Translations under genes and position numbers: made by a program | Assembly: GCA_031254715.1 (NCBI GenBank) | Contig: JAIRTY010000094.1 | Coordinates: 1-11,510 of the forward strand | Direction of reading: 5' to 3' | Source: Nocardiopsaceae bacterium | GTDB lineage: Bacteria; Actinomycetota; Actinomycetes; Streptosporangiales; Streptosporangiaceae | DNA length: 11,510 nt | Shown: positions 1 through 5,825 of the stretch, one piece after another | Layout of the letters: each line of letters begins with the position of its first letter | Position numbering within the stretch: the stretch's first letter is position 1 | Notes under the pieces: model-generated | Database searches by the model: none | Seen by the model: the letters and a program-made list of their open reading frames with translations, nothing else | What the model was told of the DNA's origin: nothing

Positions 1-1
1 G

Positions 2-115
2 ACTGGCCGGGCCATTGAATACGTCAGCCACGAGTTCTACCGGGTCGCCGGCGGGCTCATCGCCGAAGAATGGATCTGCTCGGACATGGCCACCCTGCTC
101 CGCCAGCTCAGCTGA
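2..115 (+). CDS. SnoaL-like / ester cyclase family protein, C-terminal end (partial)
   Basis: Only the last 37 codons are inside the window, reading from base 2 to a TGA at 113-115. The end contains YRVAGGLIAEEW, an aspartate four residues on, and finally LLRQLS. This matches the usual close of SnoaL-like/NTF2-fold ester cyclases, where a strand carrying 'dG-I-E-W' is followed by 'D...LL-QLG'. These are small cone-shaped cytosolic proteins that bind or isomerise small molecules; the substrate cannot be inferred from this fragment. It reads toward the MerR gene and ends 84 bases before it. The call rests on pattern memory over a short stretch. Confidence 0.6.
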   Translation, partial: TGRAIEYVSHEFYRVAGGLIAEEWICSDMATLLRQLS

Positions 116-161
116 GTCAGGGGTCACCAGGCCGCGTCCAGCATCGCGCGCTGCTCGGCGG

Positions 162-175
162 TAGAGCGGGCTCTA
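162..175. promoter_or_regulatory. Perfect palindrome, likely MerR-family operator
   Basis: TAGAGC-GG-GCTCTA is a perfect inverted repeat with 6-base arms and a 2-base centre, 25 bases upstream of the MerR-family start codon. MerR regulators bind dyads of this kind in promoter spacers and often control their own gene. Here it sits over the -35 region expected for the TATCCT box at 187-192. Autoregulation is inferred. Confidence 0.5.
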
Positions 176-186
176 GGTCACGCTCG

Positions 187-192
187 TATCCT
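187..192 (+). promoter_or_regulatory. Putative -10 box of the MerR gene (leaderless)
   Basis: TATCCT fits the actinobacterial TANNNT -10 pattern and ends 7 bases before the ATG at 200. That places the expected transcript start on or next to the start codon. No Shine-Dalgarno sequence is visible before the ATG, so a leaderless mRNA is the simplest reading. Confidence 0.45.
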
Positions 193-199
193 GGCCGCC

Positions 200-718
200 A
201 TGACGGAACCAGCACCCTCCGGGCAACCACCCCTGAGCATCGGCGAAGCCGCCCAGCGCACCGGGCTGAGCGTGCACGCGCTGCGCTTCTACGAGCGCGA
301 GGGCCTGCTCGCCAGCCCGGTCGAACGCACCGCTGACGGCCGCCGCGCTTACCGCGAGCGCGACCTGGAATGGCTGGACCTGTGCATCAAGCTCCGCTCC
401 TCCGGCATGCCCCTGGCCGCGATCCGCCGCTACACCGAACTGGTCCGGGAAGGACCCGGCAACGAGAAAGAGCGCCTTGACATCCTGCGCGAGCACCAGC
501 AGCGCGTGACCGGCCAGATCGCCGCGCTCACCACCTGCCTGGAGCTGATCAGTTTCAAGGTCAGCCTCTACCAGGACAGCCTTACCGCCGACAGCAGCGA
601 CCCCATCTGGGCCGATATTCAGGAATGCCTGACCAGTTACGAATCGGCCCCCCGTGACGCTCCAGCAGATCAGAGGTGCGGAGCAGGACCGGCCAGAACC
701 AGATGCACTTCGGCCTGA
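200..718 (+). CDS. MerR family transcriptional regulator
   Basis: A 172-residue protein with a clear MerR N-terminal DNA-binding domain at about residues 11-80: a helix-turn-helix (SIGEAAQRTGLSVHALRFYE), the wing with the GRRAY motif, then the second helical pair DLEWLDLCIKLRSSGMPL. A long helix (about 88-120) should form the dimer coiled coil. No cysteine cluster of a metal-sensing MerR is seen, so it is probably a small-molecule or stress sensor of unknown ligand. The last 20 or so residues (proline-, alanine- and cysteine-rich, after about 150) are read out of frame through a decayed VOC gene, so the original C-terminus has probably been replaced. Its target could be itself, the neighbouring VOC genes or the AhpD-like pair; the sequence does not decide. 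Confidence 0.88.
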   Translation: MTEPAPSGQPPLSIGEAAQRTGLSVHALRFYEREGLLASPVERTADGRRAYRERDLEWLDLCIKLRSSGMPLAAIRRYTELVREGPGNEKERLDILREHQQRVTGQIAALTTCLELISFKVSLYQDSLTADSSDPIWADIQECLTSYESAPRDAPADQRCGAGPARTRCTSA

Positions 719-870
719 CGAGCACGTCCCCTGCGGAACAGCAGCAGACGGTGGCGAAGTCGCTCGGGCTCGGCGCCCGGCACATCGACGTCGGTCAGCG
801 GCCGGAGGAGGGTCAAGTCGTGCTCGCGGACCCCGAGGGCAACGAGTTCTGCGTGCTGGCCCCCCGGTAA
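670..870 (+). pseudogene. VOC (glyoxalase-fold) protein, 3' fragment
   Basis: This frame encodes about 66 residues with the second half of a VOC/glyoxalase_6 domain: QNQMHFGL (family pattern KNR-H-DL), then LGLGARHIDVGQ (LGA-.-DVGQ), then VVLADPEGNEFCVLAPR, which is the family's terminal metal-site strand with the conserved E of DPEGNEFC. The first half of the domain is missing. Upstream the frame runs into the tail of the MerR gene in another frame, so the break lies near 640-675. A GTG at 676 or ATG at 703 could start a short peptide, but half a VOC domain is not expected to fold. The gene ends 4 bases before the stop of the convergent AhpD-like gene. Confidence 0.75.
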
Positions 871-874
871 CGGG

Positions 875-1456
875 CTACCGGTAACCCCGCTTGAGCAGGA
901 ACTTCGCCCCTGCCTCGAAGCCCTCGGGGCTGAGCACCTCGAAGCCGAAGGCGTCGGAGAGCCGGTCGGTCGTGTTGAACGCGGCGCAGACCGCCAGCGC
1001 GTCCTCGACCTGCTGGCGTGAGACACCGGCGGCCAGCACTTCCCGCATGTCCCCGGCGCTCAGCGTCCCCTCGGCGGTCAGCTTGCCGAGCATCCGCAGC
1101 GTTGCCCGGAGCGGCTCCTCGACCGGGGCCGATGCCAGATCGTCGAGCACCGCCTGGACCTTCCCGCCGTCCTGATACGCCCGGCGCGCGGTCGCGGTGT
1201 GGGCGGCGATGCAGAACGGGGTCCCGTTCACCTTGGACACGTAGGCCGCCATCAGCTCCCGGTCGCCGACCGACCAGGCGGACGGCCCGCGCATTGCCTC
1301 GTGGGTGAACTCCTTTGCCCGGTCGCCATAGAAGCCCGGCCGGTAGAAGACCAGCTTGGCGGCGTCCGGTACCGGATGCCCGGAGAAAAGCCGGATCACC
1401 GCGAACAGCAGCTTGGTTCCGGGGCGGTAGCCGCGGTTGAGGATGTCGAGACGCAT
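875..1456 (-). CDS. Carboxymuconolactone decarboxylase / AhpD-fold family protein
   Basis: A 193-residue cytosolic protein of the CMD/AhpD-like (peroxidase-related) superfamily. The core at about residues 59-95 reads SAWSVGDRELMAAYVSKVNG followed by TPFCIAAH. This is the E...(C)xxCxxxH redox motif: E67, C82 and H86 are present, but the first cysteine of the usual CxxC is Thr79. With only the second cysteine, AhpD-type disulfide chemistry is not possible in the standard way. The C-terminal half (125-165) is a second AhpD-like helical repeat with C157. The start ATG overlaps the stop of the upstream gene (TAATG), so the two are translationally coupled and may form one complex. Substrate unknown; general family confidence is high. 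Confidence 0.82.
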   Translation of the reverse strand: MRLDILNRGYRPGTKLLFAVIRLFSGHPVPDAAKLVFYRPGFYGDRAKEFTHEAMRGPSAWSVGDRELMAAYVSKVNGTPFCIAAHTATARRAYQDGGKVQAVLDDLASAPVEEPLRATLRMLGKLTAEGTLSAGDMREVLAAGVSRQQVEDALAVCAAFNTTDRLSDAFGFEVLSPEGFEAGAKFLLKRGYR

Positions 1457-1791
1457 TATCCGGCTTCCCCGGTGGCGGCGCCTTCGCCCAGGGCGGCCAG
1501 GGCCGCCAGTCCCGCTTCATAGAGCCGGGCGGACTCGCCGACCGCAGCGCATATGACCAGCTCGAAAAGCTGCTCCTCGCTGCAGCCCGCTGCCTTGGCC
1601 GCTGCGAAGTCCGCCTCGGTGACCTGCGCCGGCCTGGTGGCGACCTTCCCGATCAGCTCAGCCAGCGGCGGGGACAGGCCTTCGTTGCTGAAGGCACGGG
1701 CGCGCTGCGTCGCTGAGGCCTTTCCGTCGCCCTGCAGGACGGCATCCACCAGCGCCCGGTGCGCTGCCCGCTTCTTGTCCACGTCCGGCAC
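1456..1791 (-). CDS. Small AhpD-like partner protein
   Basis: A 111-residue protein starting at GTG, preceded by GGAGG (1796-1800 on this strand) 4-5 bases away. Residues 67-98 (AAGCSEEQLFELVICAAVGE, then ARLYEAGLAAL) resemble the EEQ-FELV--AAVG---R---GL-AL helix pair of the carboxymuconolactone decarboxylase superfamily, but there is no CxxC or catalytic histidine. C70 and C81 are the only cysteines. It immediately precedes and overlaps the larger AhpD-like gene, so it is probably its subunit or non-catalytic half. It diverges from the VOC remnant at 1893 across about 100 bases. Function is inferred from neighbourhood and fold only. Confidence 0.7.
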   Translation of the reverse strand: MPDVDKKRAAHRALVDAVLQGDGKASATQRARAFSNEGLSPPLAELIGKVATRPAQVTEADFAAAKAAGCSEEQLFELVICAAVGESARLYEAGLAALAALGEGAATGEAG

Positions 1792-1892
1792 GGCACCTCC
1801 GTCTCCCCTGTCACTGGGCCATCTGCCTCAACGTACCGAGCACTTTAGCCCGGAGGATGGTCCGTATCACTGACCGAGGGAAGGAAGCACCA

Positions 1893-2037
1893 ATGGTGCG
1901 AGGACTTACCACCGTCAGCTTCTTCGCCGACGACGTCCCGGCCGCGGACCAGGTTTCGTCACCGCATCTGTGGTCGACCGTTCGGGAACATCCTGGGAGT
2001 GATGTACAACCAGCACTACCTGCAGATTCTCGGGTGA
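1893..2037 (+). pseudogene. VOC (glyoxalase-fold) protein gene, internally deleted and frameshifted
   Basis: Both ends of a VOC gene survive. After a ribosome site (gagggaaggaag, 1876-1887) an ATG at 1893 opens MVRGLTTVSFFADDVPAA, the typical first strand and helix of a VOC domain. From 1961, in another frame, the sequence reads TASVVD. After loss of one base at about 1979-1980 it continues from 1981 as FGNILGVMYNQHYLQILG and a TGA at 2035-2037, the typical VOC ending 'VVDPFGN-LG-MYN-HYL'. About two thirds of the domain is missing between 1950 and 1960. The stop overlaps the ATG of the next gene as TGATG, showing the two were once a coupled pair. A read-through frame from 1857 or 1893 into the next gene exists, but its join is out of register with both VOC ends. 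Confidence 0.85.
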
Positions 2038-2651
2038 TGACCTTGTTGTTCGAGGCGCGGCTGCGCGAGGGCATCCACGACGGCTCGATCACCATGACGT
2101 TCCGGCGATGGCGGCGCAGCCAGGTGGTCGCCGGGGGCCGGTACCGGACCGGGCTGGACATGATCGAGGTCGAGCGCGTGGACACCGTCACCCCCGCCGC
2201 GATCACCGTGCGCGACGCCCGGAAAGCCGGATACACCACGGTCGCCGCCCTCCTCGCCGACCTCACAGGCACCGAGGGCCAGCCGATCTTCCGCATCCGG
2301 TTCCGGCGCCTGGCGGGGCCTGATCCCCGCGACGCGCTCGCCGCGACCCGCACGCTCAGCGAGTCCGACCGCGCCGAGATCAGCACCAGGCTCGCGCGGC
2401 TGGACCGGGCGAGCCGGCGGGGCGAGTGGACCGAGACCACCCTGTCGCTGATCGGCAGGTCGCCCGGCGTCGTCGCGTCGTCGCTCGCCGAGTCGCTCGG
2501 CCTCCCCACGGACGTCTTCAAGCGGGACGTCCGCAAGCTCAAGGCGCTCGGGCTGACGACCAGCCTCGCGACGGGGTATCGGCTGTCGCCGCGCGGAACG
2601 GCGTACCTCGTCTCCCGGCAGCCCCTCCGGCACGGATTGGGAGGTAACTAG
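2037..2651 (+). CDS. ASCH/PUA-like domain protein with C-terminal winged helix
   Basis: A 204-residue protein. Residues 1-95 (FEARLREGIHDGSITMTFRR, VVAGGRYRTG, then IFRIRFRRL) fit the ASCH fold, a PUA-like beta barrel usually linked to RNA or nucleotide binding; the 'I-DGS-T-TFRRW' run is the conserved N-terminal signature. Residues about 118-190 (GRSPGVVASSLAESLGL, VFKRDVRKLKALGLT, GYRLSPRGTAYL) form a winged helix-turn-helix. The ATG at 2037 is chosen because it overlaps the stop of the VOC remnant; the in-frame extension back to 1857 is VOC-derived and not part of this domain. A GTG at 2034 is a near alternative. The role is probably nucleic-acid binding or regulation; no specific target is known to me. 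With its VOC partner broken, it may now be expressed from the remnant's promoter. Confidence 0.75.
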   Translation: MTLLFEARLREGIHDGSITMTFRRWRRSQVVAGGRYRTGLDMIEVERVDTVTPAAITVRDARKAGYTTVAALLADLTGTEGQPIFRIRFRRLAGPDPRDALAATRTLSESDRAEISTRLARLDRASRRGEWTETTLSLIGRSPGVVASSLAESLGLPTDVFKRDVRKLKALGLTTSLATGYRLSPRGTAYLVSRQPLRHGLGGN

Positions 2652-2728
2652 ATCCTCATGGCGGCAACAGAAAGGCTAGCCAGGGCCTAACTTGGAGAGC
2701 GTCCTTGCAGGCATGGAAGGAACCAGGG

Positions 2729-3106
2729 ATGCGCCGACGCGAGAAGGCCAAGAGCTGGTCGCGCAGATACGGGGCTAACCAGGGCAAGCTCGCCAGCGGC
2801 GATCCTGCCAAAGTCGCGGAAGTACTCGCCGATCTCGAACTGCGAGAACGGGGGGCAGGCCTGGGTATCGGAGAGCAGCGGATGCTCGGGAAGGCGCAGT
2901 ACCTCCGGCGCCTGTTCGACGTCGGGATGGTGGCTTCGCAGGAGGACAGGGACCGCGCCGTGGACAGGCTGATGTCGCTGTTCGCGGCAGGTCATCTCGA
3001 CCAGCGGGAGTATGCGCTGAGGTTAGCGCGCGTGCGCTCCGCGCGTCTCTACGCCGAGCTGGAGTCAGTGTTCATCGATCTTCCCGCCCAGCTTGCCGGG
3101 CCCTGA
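2729..3106 (+). CDS. CarD C-terminal-like domain fused to DUF1707
   Basis: A 125-residue protein from the ATG at 2729, preceded by ggaaggaa about 7 bases upstream; a TTG at 2705 would add 8 residues. Residues about 9-60 (SWSRRYGANQGKLASGDPAK, VAEVLADLELRERGAGLGIG, EQRMLGKA) match the helical DNA-contacting domain of CarD/CdnL, including the tryptophan of the WSRRYK motif that wedges promoter DNA in mycobacterial CarD. The N-terminal Tudor-like RNA-polymerase-binding domain is absent and was not found upstream. From about residue 69 (VASQEDRDRAVDRLMSLFAA, GHLDQREYALRL, FIDLP) it is a DUF1707 domain, a short actinobacterial module of unknown function. Its 3' end overlaps the convergent nucleotidyltransferase gene by 35 bases. 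It could be a genuine fusion or a deletion product of two genes. Confidence 0.72.
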   Translation: MRRREKAKSWSRRYGANQGKLASGDPAKVAEVLADLELRERGAGLGIGEQRMLGKAQYLRRLFDVGMVASQEDRDRAVDRLMSLFAAGHLDQREYALRLARVRSARLYAELESVFIDLPAQLAGP

Positions 3107-3842
3107 CCACGGCCGGCAGCTCGCTCAGCATCGGGTTCAGCCTGGCGGCCAGCTCCGGGTCGGTGCGCTCAAGCTCGGCGGCCAGCGCAACCGTCGCCGC
3201 GGCCAGGCAGCGCCGCAACTCCGCCTCGTCCAGCGACCGGACCAGTGCAGCCGTGAGCGGCTCGGTCACTTGCGCCGGGAGCAGGTGGGCGCCCTTCGCA
3301 TAACTGACCGGGTAGCCGAGCCGGCGGCAGGCCAGCGCGAGCACCTGGTCGCGGACGCCGCTGATCCAGTACTCCGCCTGCCACGGCCTGCCCCGCTCAA
3401 TGCAGACCCGCGCGTGCAGGGCATGATGCCAGGCCAGGCCGGCCAGGTGGCCGTGGCTGGCAGGCGGGACCGGCACCGGGTCCGCTGGCCGGCCGAACAC
3501 CGTGCGCCAGTGCGGGCCGCGCGGGCCGAACCCGGCCTCCGGGGTGAACGCGATGTCCGCCTCCAGCCACCTGGGCAGCAGGAACACCCGGTACACGGCC
3601 GGGCCCGACGGCAGGTCCCAGTGGTGCACCGCGCCGAACTCCCGGTAAAGCCCGGTGGTCCACCGCGCCAGCGCCGTGTCTAGCCCGTCCCGGACCGCCA
3701 GCGTGATGTCGATGTCCGACCACCGGTCGCTGGTGCCGCCCGCGTGCGACCCGGTGATCGCGGCGCCACTGATGTCCGGATCCGCCGCCGCGAGCGCCAG
3801 CAGCCGTTCCCGCACCCGGTCCCGTTCCCCGACGGTGAACAT
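3072..3842 (-). CDS. Nucleotidyltransferase-domain protein (aminoglycoside adenylyltransferase-like fold)
   Basis: A 256-residue protein. Residues 30-45 carry TGSHAGGTSDRWSDIDI, the GS...DxD signature of the Pol-beta nucleotidyltransferase superfamily (G31, S32, D43, D45), and D96 in EADIAF is placed as the third metal-binding aspartate. The C-terminal two thirds are helical, as in streptomycin/kanamycin-type adenylyltransferases and related stand-alone transferases of unknown substrate. Resistance is not demonstrated. The ATG at 3842 fits the domain start; extension further upstream would run antisense through the acetyltransferase gene. A TACGGT box 6 bases before the start suggests leaderless expression. 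It diverges from the GNAT gene over 37 bases and converges on the CarD/DUF1707 gene. Confidence 0.82.
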   Translation of the reverse strand: MFTVGERDRVRERLLALAAADPDISGAAITGSHAGGTSDRWSDIDITLAVRDGLDTALARWTTGLYREFGAVHHWDLPSGPAVYRVFLLPRWLEADIAFTPEAGFGPRGPHWRTVFGRPADPVPVPPASHGHLAGLAWHHALHARVCIERGRPWQAEYWISGVRDQVLALACRRLGYPVSYAKGAHLLPAQVTEPLTAALVRSLDEAELRRCLAAATVALAAELERTDPELAARLNPMLSELPAVVRARQAGREDR

Positions 3843-3879
3843 GGCGCAACCGTATGGCCCGGGACGGCATGATTTCACC
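3843..3879. promoter_or_regulatory. Compact divergent promoter with two leaderless -10 boxes
   Basis: The 37 bases between the two divergent starts hold TACGGT on the minus strand (3849-3854) and CATGAT on the plus strand (3868-3873). Each is separated from its own ATG by exactly 6 bases. No Shine-Dalgarno sequence fits in either leader. The -35 region of each promoter would have to lie in or beyond the opposite -10 box, so the two should compete or be co-regulated. Confidence 0.4.
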
Positions 3880-4407
3880 ATGACCGAACGGGTTGAATTG
3901 CGGCCGGTGACCGAGGACGATCTCCCGGTCATGGACAGCCTCCTCCAGGACCCCGCGGTGAGCGGCGAGTTCGCCTGGTTCGGATGGCACGATCCGCTGC
4001 GGTTCCGGCGGGCGTGGGAGGAGGACCGGCTGCTGGGCGAGCAGCGCGGCGGGCTGATGGTGGTGGCGGGATCCGACCGGCTGGGCTTCGTCAACTGGCG
4101 GCGGCGGCAGACCACCCCGGCGGGCTGGTGCTGGGAGATGGGTATCGCCATCTTGCCGGGGGCCCGTGGCCGCGGCTACGGCACGCAGGCACACCGGCTG
4201 CTGGTCAGCTACCTGTTCGCGCACACGACCGTGCACCGGATCGAGGCGGCGACCGAGACCGGCAACGTCGCGGAGCAGAAGGCCCTGGCCAGCGCCGGCT
4301 TCACCCGGGAGGGCGTCTCCCGCGGCATCGGCTGGCGGGACGGGGCCTGGCGGGACGGGGTGATCTACAGCATCCTCCGGTCCGACCTGCCCGATTCCGC
4401 CGGCTAG
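3880..4407 (+). CDS. GNAT family N-acetyltransferase
   Basis: A 175-residue acetyl-CoA-dependent acyltransferase. It begins VELRPVTEDDLPVMDSLLQD (beta1-alpha1 of the GNAT fold). Motif A is at residues 87-110, MGIAILPGARGRGYGTQAHR, with the R/Q-x-x-G-x-G/A pyrophosphate loop at 96-101. Motif B follows as HRIEAATETGNVAEQKALAS and AGF. The pattern is that of RimJ/RimL-like or antibiotic-type acetyltransferases; the substrate is not identifiable. The ATG at 3880 is preferred over the ATG at 3841, which overlaps the divergent gene's start and adds 13 unconserved residues. It stands next to a nucleotidyltransferase, and ends 4 bases from the convergent MBL-fold gene. Confidence 0.88.
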   Translation: MTERVELRPVTEDDLPVMDSLLQDPAVSGEFAWFGWHDPLRFRRAWEEDRLLGEQRGGLMVVAGSDRLGFVNWRRRQTTPAGWCWEMGIAILPGARGRGYGTQAHRLLVSYLFAHTTVHRIEAATETGNVAEQKALASAGFTREGVSRGIGWRDGAWRDGVIYSILRSDLPDSAG

Positions 4408-4411
4408 ACCG

Positions 4412-5083
4412 TCAGGAGTGCCCGACGCCGGTGTCGTGGCAGAAATGCACCCGGCCCGGCGCCAGCGCCCGGACCCGCTGCAGCGAGTCCTGCCATGCCG
4501 CCCGGTCGCTTGCCTGGCCGTCCGGCAGGGCCTGGTCCGGCGGTCCCGTGTACTGGCGCAGCGTGTACGCGGCGTCCCCGATCAGCAGGTCCGGAGCGGC
4601 GGCCCCGCTTTCCTCCGAACGGACGATCACGGACTGATGTCCCGAGGTATGGCCGGGCGTTGCCACCACGGACAGGCCGGGCAGCACCTCGGCGTCGCCG
4701 TCCAGCAGTTCCCAGCGGGCGTTCATGAACCCGAACCAGTCATACAGTCCCGGCGACTCGCGCTTGGCCCGGTCCAGTTCGGCCCGCTGCACGTAGCAGG
4801 GGGCGTGGGAGAACACGGCGTTCTGGCCGCAGTGGTCGAAATGCAGGTGCGTGTTGATCACCAGTCCGATGTCAGCCGGGCTCAGGTCCAGCTCGGCCAG
4901 CGCGTCGGCGGCCGAGCGGTTGACGACCCGCCAGTCGTCGAGCATTCCGGCGGGCCCGCCGACGCCGGTGTCCACGAGCACCGCCCCGCCCGGATGGGTG
5001 ACCACGAAGCCGTGGACCGGCCACCTCCGGCCATCAACCCCGCGCAAGCTCGCCAGGTGCAGCCGCTTGACCTCAAGTGACAT
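4412..5083 (-). CDS. MBL-fold metallo-hydrolase, N-acyl homoserine lactonase-like
   Basis: A 223-residue metallo-beta-lactamase-fold enzyme. The zinc motif is HLHFDHCGQN with H79, H81, D83 and H84; the other ligands are H145 (TPGHTSGH), D170 (IGDAAY) and H216 (CHDTG). Strand VDTGVGG at 37-43 is the usual N-terminal part. Length and motif spacing fit the AhlD/AttM-like lactonase group, which hydrolyse lactones such as acyl-homoserine lactones; many members have other ester or lactone substrates, so the substrate is open. The ATG at 5083 is chosen because it follows GGAGG by 4 bases and starts the domain; an upstream in-frame ATG at 5158 adds 25 residues without similarity and overlaps the acetyltransferase. 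It lies 44 bases downstream of the second GNAT gene. Confidence 0.85.
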   Translation of the reverse strand: MSLEVKRLHLASLRGVDGRRWPVHGFVVTHPGGAVLVDTGVGGPAGMLDDWRVVNRSAADALAELDLSPADIGLVINTHLHFDHCGQNAVFSHAPCYVQRAELDRAKRESPGLYDWFGFMNARWELLDGDAEVLPGLSVVATPGHTSGHQSVIVRSEESGAAAPDLLIGDAAYTLRQYTGPPDQALPDGQASDRAAWQDSLQRVRALAPGRVHFCHDTGVGHS

Positions 5084-5092
5084 GGCGCCTCC

Positions 5093-5119
5093 AGTGTCCG
5101 CCTGAACCCTAGTGTCCGC
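5093..5119. repeat. Direct repeat before the MBL-fold gene
   Basis: AGTGTCCGC occurs at 5093-5101 and again at 5111-5119, an 18-base period, just upstream of the MBL-fold gene's ribosome site and in the gap after the GNAT gene. Two same-face sites could bind a regulator. Function is inferred from position only. Confidence 0.35.
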
Positions 5120-5127
5120 TGGGCAGA

Positions 5128-5775
5128 TCAGGATGTCAGGCCGAAGCTGGGCAGGCACGGCTCCAGGCCGGTGATCTCGACCGGTACCGACCGGTGCGCC
5201 TGCCAGGCGGCGCGGCCGAGCCGCAGCCGGATGCCCCGCACCGCCTGTCTGCGCACCACATACCGCTCGATCCCGTCCTCGGCGTATCCGAGCTTGCGCG
5301 ACACCGCCAGCGACGCGAGGTTGTCAGCGTGCGCCGCCGAGACCGCGTACTCGGCGCCGAGCCCGGCGAACGCCAGCTGCAGCACGGCGGCACGCATCTC
5401 GGTGCCGATGCCCCGGCCCTGGTGACCGAGCCCGAGCCAGGAGCCGGTCGTCACCTCCCTGGTCACGGCGAAGTCCCTGGCTTCCATCCCCTGCGTGCCG
5501 GCGATCACGCCGTCAACCGCGGTCACCAGGTTGAGCGACCAGTCGGCCGGCTGCCAGGACGCCCACTTCCCCCAGTGGAACTGCAGCAGCCCGCGCGCCC
5601 GGTCGGCCGGGGGCGCGTCGGTCCAGGCCACCGCGAACGGCTGGATGGCCGGGTCGTGCACGCCCTCGGCGGCGAGCGTGGCCAGCTCATCCAGGTCGCG
5701 CAGGCTCGGCCAGCGCAGTTCCAGCCGCGGCGTGCGCAACCGGAGCCCGGCCAACGGCCAGTGCGGGGACGTCAT
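5128..5775 (-). CDS. GNAT family N-acetyltransferase, RimJ/RimL-like
   Basis: A 215-residue protein. It begins with a RimJ/RimL-like strand LRTPRLELRWPSLRDLDEL. Motif A at residues 113-135 is WLGLGHQGRGIGTEMRAAV, with the Q-G-R-G-I-G acetyl-CoA loop at 119-124. Motif B is AVSAAHADNLASLAVSRKLG followed by Y. Such enzymes acetylate ribosomal protein N-termini, peptides or small molecules; the target is not clear. The ATG at 5775 is preferred because the domain starts soon after it. No ribosome site is visible, and GACAAT about 7 bases upstream may be a -10 box. It lies 50 bases after sirohydrochlorin chelatase on the same strand, so it may be read from the siroheme operon or its own promoter. 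Confidence 0.86.
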   Translation of the reverse strand: MTSPHWPLAGLRLRTPRLELRWPSLRDLDELATLAAEGVHDPAIQPFAVAWTDAPPADRARGLLQFHWGKWASWQPADWSLNLVTAVDGVIAGTQGMEARDFAVTREVTTGSWLGLGHQGRGIGTEMRAAVLQLAFAGLGAEYAVSAAHADNLASLAVSRKLGYAEDGIERYVVRRQAVRGIRLRLGRAAWQAHRSVPVEITGLEPCLPSFGLTS

Positions 5776-5776
5776 G

Positions 5777-5797
5777 CCCGAGATTGTCGGGATCCCG
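5777..5797. promoter_or_regulatory. Nested inverted repeats upstream of the RimJ/RimL-like gene
   Basis: CCCGA-GATTG-TCGGG (5777-5791) is a perfect 5-base-arm dyad, overlapping a second perfect palindrome CGGGATCCCG (5788-5797). They lie directly before the start codon of the acetyltransferase, where a -10 box would be. This could be an operator or a weak RNA hairpin. No U-tract follows, so it is not a good terminator. Confidence 0.25.
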
Positions 5798-5825
5798 GCG
5801 GCTCCCGTGCAACACAATTAACGGC

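Noticed and set aside
1857..2036. N-terminal 60 residues of the ASCH open frame as part of that protein
   Set aside because: They begin with a VOC N-terminus and then read out of register through VOC remnants; the ASCH domain starts at the ATG at 2037.
4882..5158. Start of the MBL-fold gene at the upstream ATG at 5158
   Set aside because: The 25 extra residues show no family similarity and would overlap the acetyltransferase gene; a GGAGG site supports the ATG at 5083.
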